A DNA stretch of 64,000 nucleotides, taken from NCBI RefSeq assembly GCF_005860765.1, contig NZ_VCEI01000028.1, forward strand, positions 186,001-250,000, in the 5' to 3' direction. Positions 38,857 through 46,342 of the stretch are shown here, piece by piece. The notes under the pieces were generated by a model. That model made no database searches. It was not told where the DNA came from and saw only the letters and a list, made by a program, of their open reading frames with translations. Position 1 is the first letter of the stretch, and each line of letters begins with the position of its first letter. The stretch comes from Dyadobacter sediminis. GTDB taxonomy: Bacteria; Bacteroidota; Bacteroidia; Cytophagales; Spirosomataceae. The position numbers were made by a program, and so were the translations under genes.

Positions 38857-38880
38857 ATAAAGTAAGATTTTTAATCCGTA

Positions 38881-39789
38881 TTATTTTGCAGGAGGAGCAA
38901 TTTGCGGTCCGGCAGCAGGTGCAGCGGGTCCTTTGCTAAAATCAATCAGCTCCATTTCAAACTGCAATACGGAATTGCCCGGAATCGGTCCGTAAGCTTC
39001 TGGTCCGTAAGCAAGGCCTGAAGGAATGATCAGCAAGCCTTTTTCTCCTTTTTTCATCAGCATGATGCCTTCTTCCCATCCCGGAATAACCATTCCGGCG
39101 CCAATCTGCAGGTCAAGCGGTTTTCCCTGGTTTTTTGAGCTGTCAAACTCTTTTCCATCCAGAAATTTGCCTGTATAATGAACTTTAACATTATCGCCGG
39201 CCGCAGGGCTCGGGCCGGAACCTTCAACCTGAGGAATATAGTACAAGCCAGAGGCCGTTTTGCGTGCTTTGGCCTTCAGGTTATTTTTGGCAAGATAATC
39301 TTCAATTACTTTGGCATCCACTCCTTTTTGCTTGCCGCTGGCTTCAGACTGCTGTTTCTGGAATTCTTCAGAAGTAAGTACGCTCAGGACTTTTACTGTA
39401 AAACTGAGTTCAGATCCTTTTTTAATCATCGGAGGCATTGGCTGCATCATTTTTGCAAACAACGTATCCGCATTGATCAGGAATTTGGCGCTGTCTCCGG
39501 CTGATAACATAGCCAGCCCTTCTTCAAAACTGCCTTTGAATGGCGGCGCCTGTAAAACCATTTTCACCGGATTGCCTTCTTTATATGTATCGCGGAGTGT
39601 GGAATCGCTTCCGTTTTTCAAAACCAGATGGAATGACATGATATCGCCCAGCTTCGCTTTTCTTGAATCATCTTCGTGTTCAAAAACCTGATATTTAAGG
39701 CCGTTTTCAGTAACCTGCGTACGATATTTGTTGCAAGCGGCTGCGAGAATAGTTATGCCCATCGCATAACCGATTGTTTTAAGATTCAT
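38881..39789 (-). CDS. FKBP-type peptidyl-prolyl isomerase, double-domain lipoprotein
   Basis: 302 residues. The lipoprotein signal has lipobox AAAC. A first, degenerate FKBP-like domain (about 30-140) keeps GDIMSFHLVLKNG but lacks the active-site aromatics. The second (about 180-290) is complete: VKVHYTGKFLDGKEFDSS, GWEEGIMLMKKGEK, LAYGPEAYGPIPGNS and LQFEMELI. It should help fold proteins in the periplasm or on the outer membrane. A Pro/Ala-rich tail ends the protein. It follows nrnA by 52 bases on the same strand. Confidence 0.93.
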   Translation of the reverse strand: MNLKTIGYAMGITILAAACNKYRTQVTENGLKYQVFEHEDDSRKAKLGDIMSFHLVLKNGSDSTLRDTYKEGNPVKMVLQAPPFKGSFEEGLAMLSAGDSAKFLINADTLFAKMMQPMPPMIKKGSELSFTVKVLSVLTSEEFQKQQSEASGKQKGVDAKVIEDYLAKNNLKAKARKTASGLYYIPQVEGSGPSPAAGDNVKVHYTGKFLDGKEFDSSKNQGKPLDLQIGAGMVIPGWEEGIMLMKKGEKGLLIIPSGLAYGPEAYGPIPGNSVLQFEMELIDFSKGPAAPAAGPQIAPPAK

Positions 39790-39841
39790 TGGATTGTGTT
39801 AATTAAAAATATAGGTTAGATTCTGAAGTTATAATATAAGT

Positions 39842-40876
39842 TTAGTCAACGTTTAAAAGAGCTTCCTGGTATAAGGGCAGAATGCTTAAAAAAGTTGCAA
39901 CCGTTTCATTGACTGTTTGTTCCGACCTTCCGCCCGACGCATTTTTATGCCCTCCGCCGTTGAAATAACTGCTTGCAAGATCCCTTACCGAAAATGTCCC
40001 GACCGAACGGAATGAAATTTTCACTTCTCCTTTTCTTTCGATGAACATGGCGGACATGACAACATTTTCAACCTGCAGTCCGTAATTGACGATTCCTTCG
40101 GTTTCGCCTGTACTCGAATTGAATCTCTGCAGTTCCGATTCGGTAAGCACCATATATGCGGTCCGGTATTCAGGCAGTACAACAAGCTTTTGAGAAAGTA
40201 CATAACCCAGGAACTGAAGACGGGAAAGCGGTGCATTGTCATAAATCAGCCGGTGAACACGGCTGGAATCAAAGCCGGTCAGCATGAGGTCCGCAACGGC
40301 CAGATGAACTTCCGGCGTTACATTTCCGTGCCGGAACGAACCGGTATCCGTCATGATGCCCGCATACAGGCATTCAGCCATCGGTATGTCAAAAATAACG
40401 TTGGCCGGCTTGTTGTCTTCCAGTTCTTTAATAAGTGCATAAACAAGCTGTGCGGTTGCAGCAGCCGTGGTATCCCAGAACATCCATTTGGCAAATTGTT
40501 CCGGTTCCAGGTGATGATCGATCATCATTTTGGGCGCAGCAGCTTCCTGAACAACTTTTCCAAGATCCTTAAGGCGCGAAAGTGCAGAGAAATCGAGACA
40601 GCAAATCAGTGTTGCCTCTTCCATTTTCCTTTTGCATTTAACCTGATCGCCGGCCTTTTCATAAACGAGCACATTTTCAATGCCTGAAAGCCAGCGCAGA
40701 TTGGCCGTGTACTCGGTCGGACTGATAACCGTTACATGGTGACCTTTTTTGATTAAATAACTTGCCCAGCCCAGCGAAGAACCCAATGCATCTGCATCCG
40801 GATCACGATGCGTCGTAATAATGATTTTTTGGGGAAGGGATAAAAAAGAGCTTAGCTCCTTAAAGGCTTGATTCAC
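39842..40876 (-). CDS. nrnA: DHH family phosphoesterase (NrnA-like)
   Basis: 344 residues. NrnA enzymes degrade very short RNAs and often hydrolyse pAp. The DHH domain shows THRDPDADALGSS, CLDFSALSR, and IDHHLEPE; GIMTDTGSFRHGN supplies further metal ligands. The DHHA1 domain ends with the GGGHKNASGG loop that binds substrate. All motifs are in order and the length is typical. A good promoter lies 46 bases upstream; the FKBP gene follows. Confidence 0.93.
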   Translation of the reverse strand: MNQAFKELSSFLSLPQKIIITTHRDPDADALGSSLGWASYLIKKGHHVTVISPTEYTANLRWLSGIENVLVYEKAGDQVKCKRKMEEATLICCLDFSALSRLKDLGKVVQEAAAPKMMIDHHLEPEQFAKWMFWDTTAAATAQLVYALIKELEDNKPANVIFDIPMAECLYAGIMTDTGSFRHGNVTPEVHLAVADLMLTGFDSSRVHRLIYDNAPLSRLQFLGYVLSQKLVVLPEYRTAYMVLTESELQRFNSSTGETEGIVNYGLQVENVVMSAMFIERKGEVKISFRSVGTFSVRDLASSYFNGGGHKNASGGRSEQTVNETVATFLSILPLYQEALLNVD

Positions 40877-40921
40877 AATTATTTAATTCAAAAGAAGAAT
40901 TTATTGTTTTTATTGAGATCG

Positions 40922-40953
40922 CAAAATTAATAAAACTGTTGGGATTTGCTCAA
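40922..40953 (-). promoter_or_regulatory. Promoter of nrnA
   Basis: On the minus strand, TTG (40951-40953) and TAATTTTG (40922-40929) are 21 bases apart, a full match to the Bacteroidota consensus. It is divergent from the ndk promoter. Confidence 0.75.
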
Positions 40954-41043
40954 TGTTAAACACTAAAGGCTGGTTATCAGTATATGTTTTATACCGCAGA
41001 ATGGTTAGTCATGAAAGGATCGGAAATATAAATTGAAAAATTG

Positions 41044-41051
41044 TAGTTTTG
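41044..41051 (+). promoter_or_regulatory. -7 element of the ndk promoter
   Basis: TAGTTTTG followed by CAC matches TAnnTTTG, 25 bases before the ndk ATG. The -33 box is not clear. Confidence 0.6.
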
Positions 41052-41076
41052 CACCTGAACAAATTTAGCAGATTGT

Positions 41077-41496
41077 ATGCCGACAAATAAAACTTTTACC
41101 ATGATTAAGCCGGATGCCGTTCGGGATGGCCATTCGGGTTCTATTATCAAAATGATCGAGGCAGCCGGGTTCCGTGTTGTTGCTATGAAGAAAACACAGC
41201 TTACGCCGGAGCTTGCCGGGAAGTTTTATGAAGTGCACAAGGAACGTCCCTTTTACAATGATTTGTGCAAGTATATGTCATCCGGGCCAATCGTTCCGAT
41301 TATTCTGGAAAAGGAAAATGCGGTTACTGATTTCCGTACGCTGATCGGCGCTACAAATCCGGCCAATGCAGAGGAAGGCACAATCCGGAAACTGTATGCA
41401 AAATCCATGGAAGCCAATGCCATTCACGGTTCGGATTCAGACGAAAATGCTGAAATTGAAGGAAATTTCTTTTTTGCACACATCGAGCAATTCTGA
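41077..41496 (+). CDS. ndk: Nucleoside diphosphate kinase
   Basis: 139 residues. It balances NTP pools through a phosphohistidine. [16 protein letters not shown] and the NAIHGSDS motif with the catalytic histidine at residue 117 are present, as is [12 protein letters not shown]. The length is normal. Single gene with its own -7 element, followed by a shared terminator. Confidence 0.98.
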   Translation: MPTNKTFTMIKPDAVRDGHSGSIIKMIEAAGFRVVAMKKTQLTPELAGKFYEVHKERPFYNDLCKYMSSGPIVPIILEKENAVTDFRTLIGATNPANAEEGTIRKLYAKSMEANAIHGSDSDENAEIEGNFFFAHIEQF

Positions 41497-41509
41497 TTTT
41501 CAACCATAT

Positions 41510-41552
41510 AAAAGACAGGCCGGATTGATTTTTCAGTCCGGCCTGTCTTTTT
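41510..41552. terminator. Shared terminator of ndk and the fasciclin gene
   Basis: A perfect 15-bp stem (41510-41524 with 41537-41551) has A-run and T-run flanks. It reaches into the stop codon of the minus-strand gene at 41551. Confidence 0.88.
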
Positions 41553-42063
41553 AATACCTGACCACTACACTGTCAATAACATGGATTATGCCGTTGGCCG
41601 CATTCACATTTCTGATTATAATATCCGATTTGTTGACGGAAAGCGTGCTGTCCATTCTGGTGATTGACAAGGTGTTTCTATTCAATGAAACCTGAGAGCC
41701 GGGCGTAAGCTGTGAAAAGCTGAGCCTTTGTTTTGGTATGATATGGCTCCGCAGAAATGAACGTACAGAATCTTTCGGTAACCGGGTCACTGCATCTGAA
41801 CTGAAAATGCCGGCTTTCCCGAATGAATTGTTATTGGGCGCAAAAACCGTTAACTCATCCGTCCTCAAAGCATCGCTCATTTCTGCATAAAGCATAACGT
41901 CGCGCAGAATGCTGAACTGCTCGTTTTCCAGAATTACATCCGTCAGCGTTTTGGGTTTTATCCGGTCATCATCATCTTCTGTACAGGAAAAAAGAGCTCC
42001 TGAAAACAGGACAGCAATTAAAAAAAATGTCAGATAGCGCTCTATGCAATGGTTTTTTTTCAT
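41551..42063 (-). CDS. Fasciclin-domain lipoprotein
   Basis: 170 residues with a signal ending ALFSC (lipobox) and an acidic stretch right after the cysteine, which in this phylum can direct export to the cell surface. The rest is one FAS1 domain: LTVFAPNNNSFG, FLRSHIIPKQRLSF and the closing NGIIHVIDSVVVRY. FAS1 domains serve in adhesion. The stop codon abuts a bidirectional terminator shared with ndk. Confidence 0.9.
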   Translation of the reverse strand: MKKNHCIERYLTFFLIAVLFSGALFSCTEDDDDRIKPKTLTDVILENEQFSILRDVMLYAEMSDALRTDELTVFAPNNNSFGKAGIFSSDAVTRLPKDSVRSFLRSHIIPKQRLSFSQLTPGSQVSLNRNTLSITRMDSTLSVNKSDIIIRNVNAANGIIHVIDSVVVRY

Positions 42064-42158
42064 AGCTTTCCAATTAGTTAGTTTCTGTAAAACTAATGTA
42101 AAATCTATCCTGGCAGAATTTCTGACCTGAATTTTTTAATCCTAATCCCAAAAAAGTT

Positions 42159-42794
42159 ATGTTAAAATTGAGGCAATTGATTGTCGTTTGTGCTTCCGTC
42201 TTTTTTATCAATTCTGCTTTCCTTGCAGTAAAGGAACCAGCCGTCGGTCCTGAAAAAAAACCGGTAAAGCTGTTTAACGGAAAAGACCTGAAAGGCTGGA
42301 AAATCAACGGTACCGAAAAATGGTACGTAAAAGATGGCGAACTGGTTTGCGAAAGCGGTCCGGATAAGAAATACGGTTATCTGACTACCGAGAAGTTCTA
42401 CAAGAACTTTGACCTTTCCCTGAAATTCCTGCAGGAAGCAAACGGTAACAGCGGCGTATTTTTCAGATCGACCGTGGACGGAACAAAAGTTTCAGGATGG
42501 CAAGTGGAAGTTGCACCACCAAATCACGATACCGGCGGTGTTTACGAATCGTACGGACGCGAATGGCTGGTTAAAATTCCGGACGAAAAAGAAGGCTTTC
42601 TGAAAATGGGCGAATGGAATACTTTGCGCATCCGCGTGAACGGCGACAAGGTACAAACCTGGCTGAACGGAAACGAAATGGTCGACTTCAATGATGAAAA
42701 AATTGGTGCTGCCAATGGTTCCATTGCCTTGCAGATTCATGACGGAGGCGGAATAAAAGTACGCTGGAAAGATATTATGGTCGAAGAACTATAA
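42159..42794 (+). CDS. DUF1080 (3-keto-disaccharide hydrolase-like) secreted protein
   Basis: 211 residues with a signal peptide of about 24 residues. The DUF1080 concanavalin-like fold shows LFNGKDLKGWKI, WYVKDGELVCESG, NSGVFFRS and an ending with IALQIHDGGGIKVRWKDIMVEEL-type strand. Related domains hydrolyse 3-keto sugars or bind glycans; enzyme activity here is not proven. Divergent from the fasciclin gene and apparently alone. Confidence 0.88.
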   Translation: MLKLRQLIVVCASVFFINSAFLAVKEPAVGPEKKPVKLFNGKDLKGWKINGTEKWYVKDGELVCESGPDKKYGYLTTEKFYKNFDLSLKFLQEANGNSGVFFRSTVDGTKVSGWQVEVAPPNHDTGGVYESYGREWLVKIPDEKEGFLKMGEWNTLRIRVNGDKVQTWLNGNEMVDFNDEKIGAANGSIALQIHDGGGIKVRWKDIMVEEL

Positions 42795-42843
42795 AAAAGC
42801 ATATGCTTTCACTCCGAAAGAAAACAGGTTCATTCCGGTGAAA

Positions 42844-43057
42844 CCTGCAGTTCGTCGGAAATGATTCCATTGCAGGCTTCATAGCTGATAGGTTTGTGTA
42901 AAAAAGCACAGATGCTGTCAGTTATGAAGCCTTTTTGTTTTTAAATCCTTTCAAACCCGTAAAAAATAACAATAAGATACTTTCCTGAATGTGTCTTTGA
43001 CAAGAACCGAAATGAGCCCGGATGTCGTGTTAATAAGTAACGCTTTATCAGTATAAA
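42844..43057. other. Upstream region of the pentapeptide sensor kinase
   Basis: An inverted repeat CCTGCA/TGCAGG (42844-42849 with 42871-42876) and a TAGGTTTG box at 42889-42896 with TTG 16 bases before it may form a promoter and operator for the sensor pair. The spacing is short, so this is tentative. Confidence 0.35.
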
Positions 43058-44485
43058 ATGGAGAACAAAGGAACAAAGCGGTTGCGTATGAAGGCCTCTT
43101 CACTGGACGGACGGGATTTCAGTAACATGGATCTGGAAAATGCAGATTTCAGTTTTTCCAGTTTAAAGGATATCAACTTCGATGGCGCCAATCTCAGGAA
43201 TGCCAAACTTCGTTTTTCAGCACTGGACCGGACTACGTTCCGGAACACGGATCTCAGAAACGCAGACCTGAGTTTCAGCAGTTTGTCGGATGTGGATCTG
43301 TCGCAAGCCAGAGTGGAAGGAGCGAATTTCAGCTTTACTTCGCATCAGAAACCTTTGAACAAGATAGATTTCAATCTGATCGGTGCCATACAGAATCAGG
43401 GCTGGATCGGAACGCTGATCGCCATTGTGCTGGGTGCAATCATATTGTACGGGATCAATGCCATTGCTTTTTTTACCGCAGAGATTTATTACACACACGA
43501 ACCGGTAAGGATCAAGTTATACCAATATCTGGTTTCGCAGAATATCATAGCCGGTGTATTTACGATTTTGTTTACCCAGCAATTCACCCTGTGGCTGGAT
43601 ATGCTTGTTGACAAGGTTTACATCAAGCATCTGATTCTTTCCGTTGCCATTCTGATCCTGAATAATGCGCTGAGTATTGCAATCTATTTCTTCTTTGGCA
43701 TCAATCTTGTCCGTAATTACCGGATTATGTACCCGAACGAAGCCGCACAGAATGCGCCGTGGTACTGGTATATGTGGGGCGCCATTATCGTGGCCAATAC
43801 ATTTTATTATTTCAGCCGTGCCGGAAAGCAGATTTCAAGAAAAATTTCCGATCAGGAATATCAGCTGCTGAACCTTGAAAAGCTGAAAACCCGCGCGGAA
43901 CTCGATGCATTGCAGGCCAGGATCAATCCGCACTTTCTGTACAATTCACTAAACAGCATTGCAAGCCTTGTTCACGATGATCCGGAAAAGGCCGAGGAAA
44001 TGACTTTGTTATTATCCAAACTTTTCAGATACACAACTGGCCGCAAGACAAATGATTATTTTGACACCATAGAAAACGAGCTGGAAATGGTGGATACTTA
44101 TCTGAAAGTGGAAAAGGTAAGGTTTGGTGACAGGTTGAAATTCAATGTGGAAGTAACCGATGCAGCGCTGAAAGTTTTACAGGTTCCAAAGTTTATCTTG
44201 CAGCCCATTGTCGAAAACGCAATCAAGCACGGCATTTCGAAAATGGCCGAACAGGGATATATTGTTGTGAAGATTTACGAAAAAGACAATTGGCTGCATC
44301 TTTGCGTCAGTGACAACGGGCCGGCATTTCCCGAAAATATGGGGGCCGGTTATGGGATCAAAAGCATTCAGGACAAGCTGAAACTGCTTTATGGTGAAAA
44401 TGCCAGGCTTGAACTGCACAATGATCCTTACAAATCCGTCAATATTTCTATTCTGAAAACCGCAATCGACTCATCTCTGAACTGA
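43058..44485 (+). CDS. Pentapeptide-repeat LytS-type sensor histidine kinase
   Basis: 475 residues with three parts. Residues about 10-97 are pentapeptide repeats of the A(D/N)LxF type, for example ANLRNAKLRF and TDLRNADLSF. About four membrane helices follow at 118-258, then a dimerisation and catalytic core of the LytS/YehU class. Phospho-acceptor His292 lies in INPHFLYNSLNSIASL, Asn387 in the PIVENAIKHG N box, and the G box is in DNGPAFPENMGAGYGIKS. Pentapeptide repeats are usually found alone or in transporters and resistance proteins, so they are unusual in front of this kinase class. The gene ends 2 bases before its response regulator. Confidence 0.92.
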   Translation: MENKGTKRLRMKASSLDGRDFSNMDLENADFSFSSLKDINFDGANLRNAKLRFSALDRTTFRNTDLRNADLSFSSLSDVDLSQARVEGANFSFTSHQKPLNKIDFNLIGAIQNQGWIGTLIAIVLGAIILYGINAIAFFTAEIYYTHEPVRIKLYQYLVSQNIIAGVFTILFTQQFTLWLDMLVDKVYIKHLILSVAILILNNALSIAIYFFFGINLVRNYRIMYPNEAAQNAPWYWYMWGAIIVANTFYYFSRAGKQISRKISDQEYQLLNLEKLKTRAELDALQARINPHFLYNSLNSIASLVHDDPEKAEEMTLLLSKLFRYTTGRKTNDYFDTIENELEMVDTYLKVEKVRFGDRLKFNVEVTDAALKVLQVPKFILQPIVENAIKHGISKMAEQGYIVVKIYEKDNWLHLCVSDNGPAFPENMGAGYGIKSIQDKLKLLYGENARLELHNDPYKSVNISILKTAIDSSLN

Positions 44486-44487
44486 TC

Positions 44488-45270
44488 ATGAACTTTCCGT
44501 TAAAAACCATACTGATTGATGACGAACCGCTTGCACTGAGCCGCCTGCGCAGATTGCTGGAAAAACATGCAGCCGTTTTTTATATTGTATCGGAAGCAAA
44601 AAACGGAGCAGAAGGATTGATCGAGATCAACAGGTTTGATCCGGATATTATATTTCTGGATATTGAAATGCCGCTGCTGAACGGATTTGAAATGCTTTCC
44701 AAGCTGACCAAAATGCCTTTGGTCGTATTTTCAACGGCTTACGATCAGTATGCAATCCGGGCTTTTGAAGAAAATTCCGTAGACTATTTGTTAAAACCGG
44801 TGGAAAATGACCGGCTGATCAAAACCATTGATAAAATTAGGAACATTATCAATGCCGGAATCAATGCAAACGGAAACGTGAATCCGTATTCGGAAAATCT
44901 GATCCGGTTACTGGAAGAAATGAAGCCTAAAAAAGAGATATTTTCACTTTCCGTAAAAACAGGCGACCGAATTCTGCTTATTCCGCTAACGGAAATCACG
45001 CATTTTGAAGCCGAAGAAAAATATGTTTTCTTGAATACGCTCGATGGACAGAAATATCTGCTGAATTATACGCTTACTTCGCTGGAAGAAAAACTGCCGC
45101 AGCATTACTTGCGCATTAGTCGTGCAGGAATCGTCAATTCACATCATATCAAAGAGATTCAAAAGCATTTTAACGGCAAGTTTATGGTTATTATGCGCGA
45201 CCGGCGGGCATCCCAGCTTGCCAGCGGCAGTACTTACAGCGAAGCCATCCGTCATCTTCTTGATAATTAA
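44488..45270 (+). CDS. LytTR response regulator
   Basis: 260 residues. The receiver domain (1-125) has the acidic pair IDDEP, the phospho-acceptor Asp58 in IIFLDIEMP, the FSTAY threonine position and KP in LLKPVEN. A linker leads to a LytTR DNA-binding domain (about 150-255) with HFEAEEKYVFLNTLDGQKYLL and LRISRAGIVNSHHI. It starts 2 bases after the kinase stop, so the pair is translationally linked. No LytTR target repeat was identified upstream. Confidence 0.95.
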   Translation: MNFPLKTILIDDEPLALSRLRRLLEKHAAVFYIVSEAKNGAEGLIEINRFDPDIIFLDIEMPLLNGFEMLSKLTKMPLVVFSTAYDQYAIRAFEENSVDYLLKPVENDRLIKTIDKIRNIINAGINANGNVNPYSENLIRLLEEMKPKKEIFSLSVKTGDRILLIPLTEITHFEAEEKYVFLNTLDGQKYLLNYTLTSLEEKLPQHYLRISRAGIVNSHHIKEIQKHFNGKFMVIMRDRRASQLASGSTYSEAIRHLLDN

Positions 45271-45583
45271 TTCGGTTACAGGATCTTCAGCTTGAAAATA
45301 ATGATTTTGATGCCGTAATACTTATTCCTAAATTGCGCCCTGATTTTAAATTCCATTATAATTTTAAGGTTAATCTACTGTTCATCAGAAGGTTTAAGGT
45401 TATTCAGTGCACTTGGATTGCTGGAATTTTCCTGGATTCCGTAACAAAATGGGTTCAGACTGCGTATCGGTGAGAGACAAAGTGATTCCTGAAATGCCAT
45501 TGTGATAAAAATTCCTCAGAATTGGTAAAAGCCTGAAATATTGTTCAATTGTTTGTTAAAAAAGGTTAAAGGGGTCAGGAATA
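45271..45583. other. Intergenic region before uppS
   Basis: 313 bases without a supported gene, RNA or terminator. I found no TAnnTTTG box. A run of A and GGTTAAAGGGG lies just before the uppS ATG. Confidence 0.5.
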
Positions 45584-46336
45584 ATGAAGGAGCTCATTGA
45601 TACGGGCAATCTGCCAAAGCACATCGCCGTTATCATGGACGGTAACGGAAGATGGGCCAAAAACCAGGGAGCAGCGCGCATATTCGGCCATCGCAATGCG
45701 ATCAAGGCTGTAAGAGAAGTAACGGAAGGTTGTGCAGAACTTGGAGTTTCATTTTTGACACTCTATGCGTTTTCTACCGAAAACTGGGCACGTCCCGAGT
45801 TTGAAGTAAGGGCTTTGATGGAGTTGCTGGTTCAATCGATCCGGAACGAGCTTCCTACCATGCTCAAAAACAATGTGAAACTGGATACCATCGGAGATAC
45901 GGAAAGTCTGCCGCGTAGTTGTCAGAAACAATTGAAAGAAGCCATTGATGCCACACAGCATAACACGGGCCTTAATCTGATTCTTGCATTGGGTTACAGT
46001 GGCAAATGGGACATTACAAAGGCTGCGAAAAAGATTGCGGAGGATGTTCGGAAAGGGATTTTACTGCCGGAAGAAATTAACGAAGATATTGTAGCAGCAA
46101 ACCTTTCAACCAAGGAGCGTCCGGAAGTGGATCTGATGCTGCGCACTGGCGGAGACCACAGAATCAGCAACTTCCTGCTGTGGCAGCTTGCTTACGCCGA
46201 ACTGTATTTTTACGAAGATCTTTTCTGGCCCGACTTCAGGCGTGAACACTTATATGAAGCAATTTTGTCCTATCAGAACAGAGAACGGCGTTTTGGGAAG
46301 ACGGGTGAACAAATAAAAGAAAACAGTGCCAAGTAG
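45584..46336 (+). CDS. uppS: Isoprenyl transferase (undecaprenyl diphosphate synthase)
   Basis: 250 residues. It builds the C55 lipid carrier used for peptidoglycan and surface sugars. VIMDGNGRWAKNQG holds the catalytic aspartate; FLTLYAFSTENWARP and RTGGDHRISNFLLWQLAYAE are the other motifs of cis-prenyltransferases. In this GDHRISN motif the usual Glu/Gln after Gly is Asp. bamA starts 6 bases downstream, a gene order shared by many Bacteroidota. Confidence 0.96.
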   Translation: MKELIDTGNLPKHIAVIMDGNGRWAKNQGAARIFGHRNAIKAVREVTEGCAELGVSFLTLYAFSTENWARPEFEVRALMELLVQSIRNELPTMLKNNVKLDTIGDTESLPRSCQKQLKEAIDATQHNTGLNLILALGYSGKWDITKAAKKIAEDVRKGILLPEEINEDIVAANLSTKERPEVDLMLRTGGDHRISNFLLWQLAYAELYFYEDLFWPDFRREHLYEAILSYQNRERRFGKTGEQIKENSAK

Positions 46337-46342
46337 AACAAT

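Noticed and set aside
37299-41496. PPK2, RdgB, NrnA and Ndk as a nucleotide-based defence or signalling island
   Set aside because: All four are common housekeeping enzymes. The genes lie in at least three units split by terminators, with no effector gene present.
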